Shown here: positions 23,101 through 33,800 of the stretch, one piece after another
Numbering within the stretch: position 1 is the first letter of the stretch
Layout: each line of letters begins with the position of its first letter
Assembly (NCBI RefSeq): GCF_000003815.2
Contig: NC_049989.1
Span: 19,008,743 to 19,072,742, forward strand
Source of the DNA: Branchiostoma floridae
Taxonomy: Eukaryota > Chordata > Leptocardii > Amphioxiformes > Branchiostomatidae
Length of the DNA: 64,000 nt
Reading direction: 5' to 3'
The notes under the pieces: model-generated
Told to the model about the DNA's origin: nothing
Seen by the model: the letters and a program-made list of their open reading frames with translations, nothing else
Database searches by the model: none
Translations under genes and position numbers: made by a program

Positions 23101-26002
23101 GGCTGTACAGGGCATGTGGTGGGCGTGTGTGCAGGGGGTGCTTTTTGAGTTCACGATGTTCCAGGACAAGTACTTGTCACAATTCTTCCATCTGGCTGTC
23201 AACATCTCTACCCCACATCCACTTAACAGGTCTTAAAGGGGGTGAAGTCTGTCATCTCCTCTATTTTATGATCTTTAGGATGTTTAACTTTCCTTTCCAG
23301 CCACATCCCAGCCTACCTGGCAGCAGCCTTCATCAAACGGTTATCCAGACTGTCCCTGTCGGCTCCCGTCTCATGTAAGTGTGGAAAAATGGTGCACTGG
23401 GAAGTGCCCTCCATTTCTATGGGTGTGTGTTCAACTACGGTACCATACTCTTTTTCAAATGCTGAGTACTGAACAGAGAATGCAGTTTGTATTTTTTTTT
23501 AATTCGTTGGTACGACTATGCTCCAGAGATTGAACACACAACCTGCATTACTCATTTGGCCATTACACCGGAAAGGATTGGTTAGAAATGGCAAAATGAT
23601 TAAAATGGTAAAATGGTAGGAAACTCTGAATACAATATTTTGCACTTGTGGAATGTATACTGGCTAAAGACCGATACATACCTAAAATGTGTCATACATG
23701 CATCTTATATTACTTATTTCAATTAGCTCTCCAAATGGTCCTGGTGTTCATCTCCAACCTCCTGAGGAGACACCCCAACTGTCAGGTCCTGGTGCACAGG
23801 AGCAGTGGGGAAGGTGGGTTTTCACTTTGATTTATTTTCTGCTAGTCCATCAGCTATCAAAAATAGTGATGTTGTCAAATACCGGATCACATTTCCATTC
23901 CGGGCCTTGGTCAAGCTGTTTGTGGGAATAACAATGAAACTGTATAATTTAGAAATACACACAAATCATGCTCATGACCACTTTTGTCAGCATTTTGTGC
24001 ATTTTGTTGCTGTCTATAATTATAATTGTCCAGGTACTAATTTGGAAATTGTTCAACAATGCTATGGTCTGATTTCTGTGCTTTTTCTTTGACTTCGAAT
24101 CAGACAGTGATTGGCTTCAATCTAAGGAAAATGACAGCTAAAGATCAGTCCAAGTTTTAGTCGTACAGCTTTCATTTGTCTTTGAATAAGATAATTGTAA
24201 CCCTTTTTTAGGACTTGGTTCCGACCCCTATGACGAGAGTGAGCCTGACCCAGCCAAGTGCAAGGCCATGGACAGTTCTCTCTGGGAGGTTAAGGTAAGA
24301 GGAGTTCATGTAACCCATTACAATATGTTACCTAGTATTGTAACTGTAGAGAACACAGCATACAGTTGTATTCTTCAAGGACTGTGCCTCTAAACCTGTT
24401 GTACTGAAATGTTCTAAAGAAACATTACAAGAAATTTCAAGGATCATTACAACTCCTTAATATAATGCAATATTCCTTTACTTGTCCTGTAAAACACAAA
24501 CAATTTACAATGTTTACAAGCTTATTACAACTTAGTCAACACTCAAGGCGTGACAAATTTTGTATTTGGCAGTGCTTAAGCAATATCTATCTTGAAATTT
24601 TCACGGCACAATACTTCTCTTTACCTCCTACCACAAAATGAAATAGTCTGGATAGGTAATGTACAGTGAGTAATTCTTCCTCTCCATGTCGCCCCCCTCC
24701 CACTCCAGTCTTTCCAGCACCATTTCCACCCTGACGTATCCCAGGCTGCATTGCTGCTAGGAAAGCCGCTGGCACCTCTGGAAGAAGACCTGTCTCAACA
24801 CCTGGAGCTGTGCACTAGTGAGGTGGGGCACGATTTTCTCTGCTTCTTTTGGTTAAGGCTACAGTAGGGGTGAGGGGGTGGGTACCGGTACAGTCCTGTT
24901 GGGTAAGCCGCTGGCACCTCTGGAGGCAGACCTGTCCAGGATCTGGAGCTGTGCACTAGTGAGGTGGGGCACGATTTTGTCTGGTTCTTTTGTTTTAGGC
25001 TACAGGCATTTGACTTGAATGCATAAAGATTAGGGGTGGGTACCGGTACAGAAAATTCAGGTCCAGGTACAGTCCTGGTCCATAGGATCAGGTCTAGGTC
25101 CGGACTTGAACCTGAACGTAATAATCTGTAGAAAGTTGTGAATGGGTGATATCAAAAGAATGGTCCAAAGGATTCTGTTTGGTGAAGTTAAGCTGACATC
25201 CACTGGCATTCTAAAATCCTATCTTCATGAAAAAAACACTTAGTCTATTTATAACTTTGACTGTAGACATGGGTACTGTAGATGTTGCTCTAGTTCTTTT
25301 CTTGGACCTGTAATCCCCCAAACACGTAAACACCTGTAAACAATTTGTTAATTTCTAATCGTTCAAACATCCAGTCCATTGATTTTTGTCATGTCCGGTT
25401 TGTCGGCAGATGTTCCAGACAGCATCCACAATTCATCATTCTTTAGTGACTGAGAATTAGATGAGATGACATGTAGTGCATACTATGAAAGTATGCACGG
25501 TTGCTTGCTGTATTTTGCATTACACAATGCTGCACACCAAGATGTCTAACCCACTGTTGTAGCCAGCCCCCATCCTTATGTCCTTTGACGGAATTTTACA
25601 GCTGGGGACGGAAAAAAAATTTGCTCATTCTATCCTCTGTGAGCAAAATCTAACCCTCAAAATGCAGGAAATAGCGTTTCAGAGGGTCTAGGCTTAAAAA
25701 TTTTCCTTGGGAGCATGCCCCCGGACCCCTTTAGGAACGCTGCGCCAAAGCCATTCAAAATTGAATGGACAAAAAATGATTTCTGGCTGGCTACAACCCT
25801 GGTCTAACCTTCCTCAACTTGCTCAAGAATAATCTCCCCTTTCTTCTTTACCCAGATGTTTGAGAAGGATCTCACCACAAAGTCTGACCAGGTCCCACTG
25901 GAGTTCCATGTACCAAAAGGACTGTTCGGGCCTAAAGACCAGTTCCACAACATCTGGGACACAGAGCCACCAACTAAGAAACATAAAACTGTCACTTCTT
26001 AA
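17159..26002 (+). CDS. NOC4L: Nucleolar complex protein 4 homologue (NOC4L), complete
   Basis: NOC4 pairs with NOP14 in the nucleolar small-subunit processome, needed for 40S assembly. Sixteen exons: 17159-17278, 18122-18230, 18751-18863, 19433-19537, 19901-20050, 20410-20512, 20805-20839, 21021-21071, 21596-21707, 21994-22054, 22946-23056, 23301-23374, 23727-23813, 24212-24294, 24709-24822, 25856-26002 (stop). All phases agree, giving 524 aa against about 516 in human. The CBF/Noc4 domain spans roughly exons 8-14: NAWLSFLKNK, LLALNGLFTLIYKHNLDYP, FRKLYALFEPSVFHVKY, ARFFHLADVFL, SNLLRRHPNCQVLVHR, SDPYDESEPDP, then SSLWEVKSFQHHFHPDVSQAA and MFEKDL. The N-terminus MSADDANPRAIAED was chosen as the first ATG in the exon. 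Exons 2, 9 and 15 have partial tandem copies in the flanking introns. Identification is very secure; the 35-nt exon 7 is the least certain exon. Confidence 0.95.
17836..18121 (+). repeat. Tandem duplication covering the NOC4L exon 2 acceptor
   Basis: The sequence from about 17836 to 17945 recurs at about 17985-18135: both contain catatgggcaagaa, aataaaaatcat/atcatt, and an acceptor followed by tctgatgaagatg. The downstream copy is the true exon 2 start (18122). The upstream copy has an intact cccccag acceptor at about 17920 but loses the exon after some 13 bases. The downstream copy also holds about 67 extra bases. Confidence 0.75.
18203..18345 (+). repeat. Duplication of the NOC4L exon 2 donor end
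   Basis: The last 28 bases of exon 2 plus the donor and start of intron 2 (from tacaggggcaagctgaag at 18203) recur 106 bases downstream at 18309, including ggatggta and a gtttgtttg tract. The copy has one frame-shifting change just before its donor-like ggatg/gtatgg. Confidence 0.75.
18944..19191 (-). mobile_element. 3' end of a non-LTR retrotransposon (LINE) in NOC4L intron 3
   Basis: The minus-strand translation contains LLWTPKHGHTSKGRPHKYV, EDTGCSAEELPKAMEDRE and VMAIRATSTPG, the usual C-terminal tail after reverse transcriptase in many LINE elements (GRP...EDTG...L..AM.DR...W...V...RA.STR). It ends in a (atg/cat)n tract at 18930-18948, as expected of a LINE 3' tail. Only the last 75 or so codons remain. 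It is antisense to NOC4L. Confidence 0.65.
20120..20355 (+). repeat. Probable interspersed repeat in NOC4L intron 5
   Basis: Contains ccaaggtcac, ttgaccttgacctttgtc, tatcattgtaatccattcag, a cagacacacagacagacagac tract and tctccatttttcatggggat. I judge it a dispersed repeat from its style (a recurring sentence of this kind is common in invertebrate introns). It carries several TGACCTT nuclear-receptor half-sites. Copy number cannot be checked here. Confidence 0.45.
20526..20558 (+). repeat. (TCAA)n microsatellite
   Basis: About seven units of tcaa in NOC4L intron 6, 14 bases after the exon 6 donor. Confidence 0.85.
21165..21595 (+). repeat. Tandem array of NOC4L exon 9 acceptor copies
   Basis: Five copies of attgctgttcctcccacag plus about 25-43 bases of exon 9 precede the true exon 9 (starts 21596). 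Acceptor AGs end at 21190, 21272, 21354, 21429 and 21511, the true one at 21595: spacing 82, 82, 75, 82, 84. Tails alternate between gtgctgttaactctgacc (like the exon) and gtactgacatgacc, giving a 157-bp higher-order unit. In copies 2-4 the acceptor is followed by exactly 24 bases and then a GT, so each could act as an in-frame 24-nt exon (LPRSLYRQ or LPSSLYRQ). Copy 5 is diverged. Confidence 0.9.
24878..25051 (+). repeat. Duplication of the NOC4L exon 15 donor end
   Basis: The second half of exon 15 with its donor and intron start (aagccgctggcacctctgga through ctagtgag/gtggggcacgatttt) recurs 141 bases downstream (about 24904-24990). The unit ends in gggtgggtaccggtacag at 24878-24893 and again near 25035-25051. 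The copy has no AG acceptor directly in front. Confidence 0.85.
25552..25801. mobile_element. hAT-type MITE in NOC4L intron 15
   Basis: An 8-bp direct repeat gtctaacc flanks the element exactly (25544-25551 and 25802-25809), diagnostic of hAT-superfamily insertion. Terminal inverted repeats are cactgttgtagccagcc on the left and the complement of ggctggctacaaccctg on the right. It is 250 bp without coding capacity. Its interior (ggagcatgcccccggaccc and flanks) is related in inverse orientation to 62870-62950. The right end is 54 bases before exon 16. Confidence 0.8.
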
Positions 26003-26086
26003 AAGATAATGTAAAGTAGAATCTTGTGTCTGTAAAAGAAAACTCTTTATTCATTGATGAAGATTAGACATCTAGGTAATAAGATA

Positions 26087-26153
26087 TGCCAAAAAGCAGT
26101 TACTTAAGCAACTGGATATCATATCCAGTTGCTTGAGTAACTGCTTTTTGGCA
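26087..26153. repeat. Near-perfect 33-bp-arm palindrome in the NOC4L 3' UTR
   Basis: Arms 26087-26119 and 26121-26153 pair around a single base at 26120, with one mismatch. A direct repeat aaaactctttattc lies at 26039-26052 and 26153-26166. Since it sits between the NOC4L stop and its AATAAA, the transcript should fold into a long stem here. Confidence 0.85.
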
Positions 26154-26194
26154 AAACTCTTTATTCTTTAGCCATCCTTTTGTAATGTAACTTC

Positions 26195-26200
26195 AATAAA
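26195..26200 (+). promoter_or_regulatory. NOC4L poly(A) signal
   Basis: AATAAA 193 bases after the NOC4L stop codon, within a short AT-rich stretch; it is the first canonical signal after the stop. Confidence 0.6.
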
Positions 26201-27210
26201 TATTATAAAGGATACACCATTTCCTGTCTTTTTTTCATCTCCTTTGCGCAAAGGAACCAAACACCAAAGAGCAACATGCCAAATACAAAAATGTATACCA
26301 CATGTGAACGAGCAGTGATCAATAAGTCCTCGGCCTCACCCAGAAATGATAAGCACAACTCAGATTTTGAAGCACAGATGTCTTGGCATTAGAAGTTACG
26401 TTATTCCTTCATAGAAGAAGAGATTTATTGCATGACAATTGTACACGGTACAAGGTAAGGCAACATCTATTACACAAAGTACAAAATAGAGGTATAGAAT
26501 AAATCCTAATATCCTGATTCCTATAACAAAAAGGGCTAGCATAAGTCTTTGATATAGAAATGTTACAATCAAGTAGGGCTAATCGGTATTTAGAAAAAGG
26601 CCAGAGCCATACCTTCCCCTGTAAGTAGGCCAAGCATGGTGTATTTTTATATAACTGCTGCCAATTATGCATCATCTCAGTAGGAAGCACCAATTTGGTG
26701 AAAGACTCCCCACCCGAGTCACAGCAGGTGTCTCTGAAGTGGGCGTTCAATTAACGTTAGTGTTTGGGGATGGTGTATGTGAAGAGAGCTGCAGCAATTC
26801 ATGGTTGACCCAATTACATATAGTTTCAATCATATCAAATGGCAAGACTTCGGTCATAGCAGTAACTACTTCCTTGCGAAGGTTGCCTTTGTCGGGAACG
26901 AAAAGTATCATATAAAAGACACCCAACTACACAAGACGTAAAAGATCGAGAATAGTCGTGGCAATTATCAGTGTATATTCATACGTATACATCTAATTTT
27001 CGTCTCCACAAACAGCCCGACCGGGCCCCGCTTTTAATGCATCTTTGATGTTAAAAGCAGCTGCTGCAGGCGGTGTGGGTTTATCGTTGAAAAGCCACCA
27101 AACTCGTCCAGTGTGCTGTAACGATGATGCGTACATGTGTGCGATGAAAGAATAACGATGTCATTTTGTACTGGTTTGAAAGTGAAGAACCATAGAACCG
27201 GAAGGCATAT

Positions 27211-27338
27211 GCATAATCTACTTAGAAATTTTGTAAATTAATTTTCTTTGACGCACCAACACATCTCTATTTTTAGACACTGCGCAGTTGCGTCAAAGGA
27301 AATTAATTTACTAGATTTCTAACTAAAGTAGGTTATGT
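27211..27338. mobile_element. Foldback MITE
   Basis: Left arm 27211-27254 (cataatctactt...tctttgacgca) and right arm 27291-27338 are inverted copies over more than 40 bases with a few differences and one short gap; the core taaattaattttctttgacgca pairs almost fully. The central spacer is about 36 bases. No coding capacity. Confidence 0.65.
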
Positions 27339-27489
27339 CTAAAAGTAGAAGACAAAATTATGCCATCGGCTAAAAGGCAAACTAAACGGTACGTATTTGG
27401 AAACTTGCCGCGTCAGCCGGTTTCAGTACTAGTGTTTAAGTTCTTGAGGGCAGCTTTGCGTAGATTGAGGATGCATGTATTAGGCTTAG

Positions 27490-27672
27490 CGTCCTTCACC
27501 GGCCTCTCTGGGGGCACTAGTGTAAGTTGTTCATGATGTTTAACTGGGAATACGCCGGGAAAGGAAGATTGCCGGGAAAGAAATATATGCCAGGAAGCTC
27601 CCCCAATCCCCCCCCCCCCCCTCCAACCCCAACAACTTACGCCAATGCCCCCGGAGAGGCCGGTGAAGGAGG
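27490..27672. repeat. Inverted repeat with about 26-bp arms
   Basis: gtccttcaccggcctctct and ggggca at about 27490-27516 pair with tgcccccggagaggccggtgaagga at 27645-27671. A C-rich run (about 12 C) lies in the spacer at 27608-27620. Probably another short foldback element. Confidence 0.6.
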
Positions 27673-28017
27673 CTACATTAGGCTGTACTTTCATGAAAGC
27701 TACTCCCATTTCACATATTCAGGACCCTCGCCAGACCAAGGTCGGCACTGTGTTTGGAGTGGCCTGGAATCCACCCCGGAGGTTCTGGCACAAGTTGGCC
27801 GATCTGATTGCATCGAAGTACGATATTATTAAGAATTTTCGACTATGATGACAAATAGGCAGCCCGCCCGGTCATCCCTCTGCCACAGATGTCCTTAAAC
27901 TCCGGATCCTAACCATGGTCTGGAGAAGGCCGGGAGGCCATGGTTGGCCATGTATGACATGGGTAACTCACTAGATGTACATGGCACACAAATATAAATC
28001 AGGCGGCGGGGATTTTG

Positions 28018-28885
28018 GGGACTCCGTTCAGCACTAAGGACGTCACCCCCGGGTTGACAGTTGTTCGGACGGCACCTTTAACATACGCAGACATTTAAGA
28101 CAACATCCGCCAGGCGCTACTTGACCACAGAAACCTCTTTTACATTGTAGATCTAAGATCTCTAATAACTTATTCCACCTGTCCTTTCGGGACTCATTCA
28201 AAGTAGCATGAAAATAGCGGATGAAAGGCACTCCGGATGCTGTCGGAAATGACTGACTCTGTCTTTGGGACCCCTTTTCAGTACCAAGGACGTCACCTGT
28301 GGGTTGGCGATTGGTCGGACGGCCCTTTGGGATACGCAGGTTTTTCAGACAACATCCGCCAGGGGCTACTTGAATACAGAAAACTCTTTAACATTGTAGA
28401 TCCAAGACCTATAATAAGCCTATCCCACCTGTCCTTCGGGAATAATTCACAGTAGTGGATGAAAGGCGCTCCGGATGCTGTCGGAAATGACTAACTCCGT
28501 TTTAGCACCAAGGACGTCACCTTTAACACACGCAGATGTTTCAGACAACATCCACCAGGGACTACTTGGCTGCACTTGGCTGCAAAAAACTCTATTCAGA
28601 CCGGGCCTCTTTGGTCAAGGAGGTAATTTTATTCATGTAAGAAAATAGCAGCAATATAGCAAGAAAATCTGAAAAATACATTGTTAGAACCAAAATTAGT
28701 GACTTACGTGAAAAATACCTCAACAACCGGTTGACATGGAAACCCGAGAATATTGGAAATTTTCCAAACTTTGTAAAAGTGTTGTCATCTACCATCTCCA
28801 CTAACCTATTCCACCTGTCCTCCTGGAATCATTCACAGTAAGGGATGAAAAGTGCGTAATATGCTGTCGGAAATGACTGGCCCAC
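28018..28885. repeat. Large tandem repeat, three copies of about 225-250 bp
   Basis: The anchor aaggacgtcacc occurs at 28036, 28286 and 28510, each followed by cagacaacatcc(g/a)ccagg, ccacctgtcc and gctgtcggaaatgact. The third copy is split: unrelated sequence of about 200 bp (28590-28795) interrupts it before ccacctgtcc resumes near 28810. On the minus strand copy 1 has an open frame with ESRKDRWNKLLEILDLQ, but stops and gaps break it in the other copies, so I do not call a gene. Confidence 0.75.
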
Positions 28886-30720
28886 GTGCGCGTCCTGTAT
28901 CTGTATCTGTATCTATATAGCCGGTATAACCACCCTTTGGCGTAACACACCAGCTTCGCAGGCACGCGGCGCGGCAGCAGCTGGTTATATTACACTGAAC
29001 GACCTGTCACACCTAACTTTTGCACATCTATCTGCAAGCGTCCTGACGTGCCGACTCGTTTTCGAGAATGTGAAATTTCATAGTCATCTGCACACATGTC
29101 TGCGACGCTGATTACATAAAACACTGTAATTCTCCTGTTATCACCCCGGAGTGCTAATACATTATAGCGGAGACAACGCGTTAGAGTCCCATTAATGTTT
29201 CCCTTGATGTGCGTGATGACGGATGTGGGATCTATGGCGAGGATATTGCGTGCTGCTATTTTTATAACCAGGTTACATTTGCCCTACATGTTGGACAAAC
29301 GTCACGAGAAAATACCTCCCGTCCTACACGTGACGCCAGTGACACGTGTCGCGGTACCGATGCTAATGACAGTCTAGAATGCAGGTCAAATCCGGATGTT
29401 GGAGAATTATTTTTCCCAAGCAGTGAGTCTTAATTAAACTGGATTGACATCACATTAAGGCTTGACAATAGAGCTTTTGAGTTAATAGAAGAAAGGTACC
29501 GAGCATAGCAGTGCGTTGGGCCAACGGATTTCAAGAATAGACATGAAATATGTACAATTTTATCAGTTTATTCTCCAATTGAAAGCAACAATAGAGTGAA
29601 GTGAAAGTTGCACGTACTGCTAATCTTGTTGAATGTATAGTAGGTTAGAATTTCACTTCTTAAACATAATGTTACAGAGAGAACATACTCATGAAGATCT
29701 TTGAGAGTTAAGCATCGTAAGCAAGGTTTGGCCACTTATCACAATTAGTTTGACTCCGCCTTTAAATACATGTGGGGCATATGAGAAGCCCAAGACTTGT
29801 ACACAACGTTTTATACAAAAACACTTGACGACCACTGAAGGCACGTTGTACAAAAATGACTACAGATTGGCACGAGTAATCCACGTACGAACACGTTTCC
29901 ACCTCTAGATCTGATTGTGTATGCAGACGACGGAAAAATACATTTTCTCGTTATACCATTGCTTTTCTTATACGTACACCTTCCCAAGTTGTTGGGAAGG
30001 ATCTTTTTAGGCTCCGTAAAAAAGTGTACTTTTCTATCTGTAAATTGAGACGAAAATGAGGGGCACATTATATACATGACTGTATCAATAAATTTACAAG
30101 CATTATAGTGGTCGACGTTCATTGAAACAAGCAAATCACATCCAAAGTCCTATTCTTAAAACTATGATTCCTCACATAGCGTTGGCTGTACTATGTTGAT
30201 ATCTAAAGTCAACCGTTCTTAAGACTCGGTACAAAGAGCTGCATATTGTATCTGTCCAGACCACCGTGAATTGGTTGGTCCAGTGACACATTGGTCCACT
30301 TAGATTTAATTACTCTTCAGCAGTTTGATTGCTCTTTAACAGATAGAATAACATACAGATACAGATTGCACCTACATACAAATACAGACACGAAGTGAAA
30401 TCAAAGACCATACTAAAATATGCACTAAAAACCACCATGATACGTAAAATAGTCCTATCATTCTCTTGAACAACCGCGCGTCAGTGTATCTGTCCAGTCC
30501 ACCATGACGTCTGGTTAAAGTTGGTCCAATTATAAGATATTGGTCCAATGAGATATATACTATTTTAGTAAAGTAGATTCATTCCTCAAGCTTTCGACAT
30601 ATTGCACACTGAAGGCGTCCTTCAGTAAGACATCTGGAGCCGCACAGTTCAAGTTTTGAACCGTTTATTCAGCCTGTCAGTCACTGAGATATTGGTTCAC
30701 TGAGACAGTTTTATCGCTCT

Positions 30721-31815
30721 TCAGCAGATGTTGTCCACCTGATACTTGTCCAGGTGACTCTGGTCCAGGTTTCTGGAGTCTGTGTCCTGTTGCGTCTGCC
30801 CGGGGAGATCCACAGGTCCCGTCAGGAGATCCACAGGCCCCGTCAGGAGATCCACGCCCTGGCTCTGCTTGGTGCTGTCCATGGACACCTGCGTTAGGAT
30901 CGCGCTCGTCAGCTCAAACGTCTCCCGCTGGGGCGTGATCTCCAGAACCATGTTGTGGTTTCGGGAATCTGAGCAGAAAGGTTTGAATAATTTGATTATC
31001 TGGAAACAGCAAATAGAGATATATTTCTACATGTATTTGATTCTAACGGTGACTATACGATTTAAAAACTATAGTTTACTTATTTCCACCGCATTGAATG
31101 GTGTAATTTAGATTTAAATGACTGCCATTGTGATTTCTGTCTATCGTTGCATGATTGATATTGTGATTTCTGTAAGATGATGCGTAATTTAGCCTTTGGC
31201 TGTCGGCCAGTGCCGGGTATTTGCATTTCATGATCCCATTAATGATCCGATGCCAACTTATTTGTCCCTATTTGGCCAAATTCTTCTCTTTTGTCACTCA
31301 GCTGATAGCTTGGAGACTAATTGAAAATAGATACCGTGCAATCTGCCGAGGAAAGCTCTTAGAAGAAAATACCTTTGAATCACGTAAAGAAGGATCTGAA
31401 AATAAGGTACGGTTGAAATTTGGAGACAACGGATCCAAGAATAGGAAGGATGAGTCAAGAATCAGCTACTTTCAAATCTGGTATGGAGGATCTAAGACTG
31501 AGGTGCGTTTGGAATTCGATGAAGGATTGATTTGGAATGAGGAGGATTTAGGAATGAGATAACATATATTTAGGACGAATGATTTACTATTAACTATAGA
31601 CTAAGGAGGAATATTCAGAGGATCTAAGATTCGTTTTATTCAAAACTTTTAAACTCCTTGTTCTGAGAAAACATATCGAAGTCAAAACTACTGAGTACTG
31701 ACTTACCGATGCAGCACATGCAGTTTCCGCTGACACAGCCGATAGCAGAGTGGACGATGATGGCGATAGAGATGAGCACAATCAGGGCCACCAGGACTAC
31801 ACTCACCAATGTCAT
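30721..31815 (-). CDS. Small single-pass membrane protein, 118 aa, unrecognised
   Basis: Two coding exons: 31815-31707 and 30968-30721 (TGA at 30723-30721), joined in phase 1; the first begins three bases into an exon with a strong ctccctccag acceptor at 31819-31820, so a 5' UTR exon lies upstream. The protein starts MTLVSVVLVALIVLISIAII, a hydrophobic segment (about residues 3-25) directly at the N-terminus, followed by a Cys cluster (27, 32, 34, 35; CVSGNCMCC) that could be palmitoylated. A hydrophilic tail of some 80 residues follows, with VDLLTGP twice and a third VDLPG, encoded by an exact-length 21-bp DNA repeat. It ends DKYQVDNIC. No catalytic motif; I do not recognise the family. The Cys-rich tail is probably cytosolic (inference). 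Confidence 0.65.
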
Positions 31816-32757
31816 GGTCTGGAGGGAGAGAGAAGAGATCACTGTTAAGTACCCATGCGTTTGGCAAGCTTAGAAGCTTGGATAGTGAATGCCTGTTACT
31901 GCTAAATCCCGCGGGAACTGGACTAAATCCAGTTATTTTCAGAAAAGGTTTAATCCTGAGTCCTCAGCAGAGCTGTATGCCAGTGGGCAACTATCAAGAG
32001 ATATCCCGGTTTTGACAGAACTGTAAGATGATTAACGCCCCCGTGAAGCATCCGGTGATGTTGTTATAGTATGTCTGTTTCACTGCTGTTTGGCCTGTGG
32101 GTAAGAGAGACACAGCAGAAGGCGCAGCCTTGAGAATGTGACCTTTTACACGTATACAAGGAATACCCGTGTAGCTATACCTTCCACAGCGATGAAAAAG
32201 CATAACAAATGTATCTCGAAACAAGAAGATTAAACGTGGTCATTTTTGTATTGATCATCAACAAAGTAACGCACAGGACGCAGGGGCGATGCGCACTAGA
32301 AACAAGGTAATATCAATATCACCTCTCAAGAAAAAAAGACCAAAAAAAAATTATAACAATAACAACAACAAGCAAATCCTAGCAAACGGTAGCAAATGGT
32401 GTGGGTAGTCCAAGGTGGTTTAGCAGGTTCCAAAGCGAAGGTCATGATGATGTTGACAACGTTGCTAATGTTGACAAATGTTGATAACTCATATGTCCTT
32501 TATATCTGATTTGATTTGATTTATTCGGATGTATAATCATGAGAAATACAACCAGGGCTACCCAACTAGCCGGAGGCTATTATCAAGGGCTATCCCTGGT
32601 AACAATACAATATACAATATACAATAACAGTATTAACGATACAGGTAACTTTGGCTACAGAGGCGATCCGTGTGTACAGCTTGACTAGCAGTCGTACGGA
32701 TAATTTAAACGGAGTCAGTGCAGCTACACCTGCCCGGTTGTCATGTCACTTACGTAC

Positions 32758-32950
32758 CTGGTTGCTGATGCAGAATTGCTCGAGCCCAGAAAAGCCAAAG
32801 CGGAGCACTGCAGCTGCTTTAGCTACACGTTGAGATGCCTGTTTTCAACCGCGACGTACTCTAGCCAATTATTTCTACTGACAACGTACCGATAGAATGG
32901 TTCTGACTCATTACGGTCTGTGCGCTGGTTGGTTGGAGGTTGGTTGCCAT
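32758..32950 (-). other. Possible 5' UTR exon of the small membrane-protein gene
   Basis: A near-ideal minus-strand donor, CAG/GTACGTAAGT, ends an exon at 32758, lying about 940 bases upstream of the coding exon acceptor. The upstream boundary is unknown. A second good minus donor (AACG/GTGAGTC) at 36308 could mark an alternative first exon. Neither is proven. Confidence 0.35.
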
Positions 32951-33639
32951 GGTGACGTGTCGTCAGTCAGACTAATGGTAGCTTTGAAGAGGAAATTTAC
33001 CACGGAACAAAATTCTACATGCTGTTATTTCATATCCCCGTTTTTTATATAATGTTAGATTGACACAAAATGACTTATGGTGGTGTAATTGGTGTAGACT
33101 GACATGAAAGCTGGAGATATCTATATCCATCATGATGATAACGAGTGATGACAGTGAAAAAGGAAGCAAAGTTAACACAGGAAGAATACATGTAGCTGCT
33201 ACGCGTATTTACTCAAGCTAATTGTGAACCTGAGTGATTCTTAAAAGACAAGTCATGTATATACTGCACCCCATGGGCTTCATAAAGGATATTTCCGAAT
33301 AGATTTATGATACAAGAAATATAAGATGCATGACAACATTACAGAGCCAGTAGTGCTGAAACTAAAACATGCAAAGTAAACTCGTAATGATGAAAAAGAA
33401 CGTCATCTTAAATCCAGTAACCCATTTACATTGATTAAAAACACTTTCGTGGAAAAAAAATCACTTCCGTGGAAATAGACGTAATGAGGAATGATATTCG
33501 CCGTACATAAATGTGGCAAATACTACTAAAAGATACAGGTAAAGGAAGTCCAATAGCTTTTTTGAGGCATTAGCTATAGCAGGTTGTTATACACTTAGTC
33601 TAGAGCACGATATTTGAAGGCAGAGCCCATCCTTCATTC

Positions 33640-33800
33640 CACCGTCTTTACCCCCCCCCCCCCAACCGAAGCCAGGCACCCATTTTTACACCAGGGCGGA
33701 GTAAAAAAACATCGCTGGCGTGTCAGCAGGACATTCCGACCCGGGACCTCTGCGATCTGGCCTAAACACCCTAATAATTGCAGCAGGACGCCGAATACAA
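33640..33800 (-). repeat. tRNA-SINE fragment, antisense
   Basis: Read on the minus strand it contains a B-box-like region, then ctccgccctggtgtaaaaat, ggtgcctggcttcggtt and a G-run (a C-run of about 14 on the plus strand at 33650-33663). The body style matches the SINE type seen at 405-640. The 5' part is degenerate. Confidence 0.5.

Larger units (their letters stand above)
26201..30720. other. Repeat-rich interval between NOC4L and the small membrane-protein gene
   Basis: No recognisable coding exon. It holds the inverted-repeat elements at 27211-27338 and 27490-27672 and the large tandem repeat at 28018-28885, and (about 28885-29000) a ctgtat-repeat-led stretch that looks like an interspersed repeat. 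The right third, 29560-30720, is probably 3' UTR and flank of the minus-strand gene: AATAAA (minus) occurs near 29566 and 30662. An open stretch at 29195-29433 has no protein character that I recognise. Confidence 0.4.

Noticed and set aside
28043-28231. Small gene in the tandem repeat
   Set aside because: The frame is open in only one of three copies and no splice or start context supports it.
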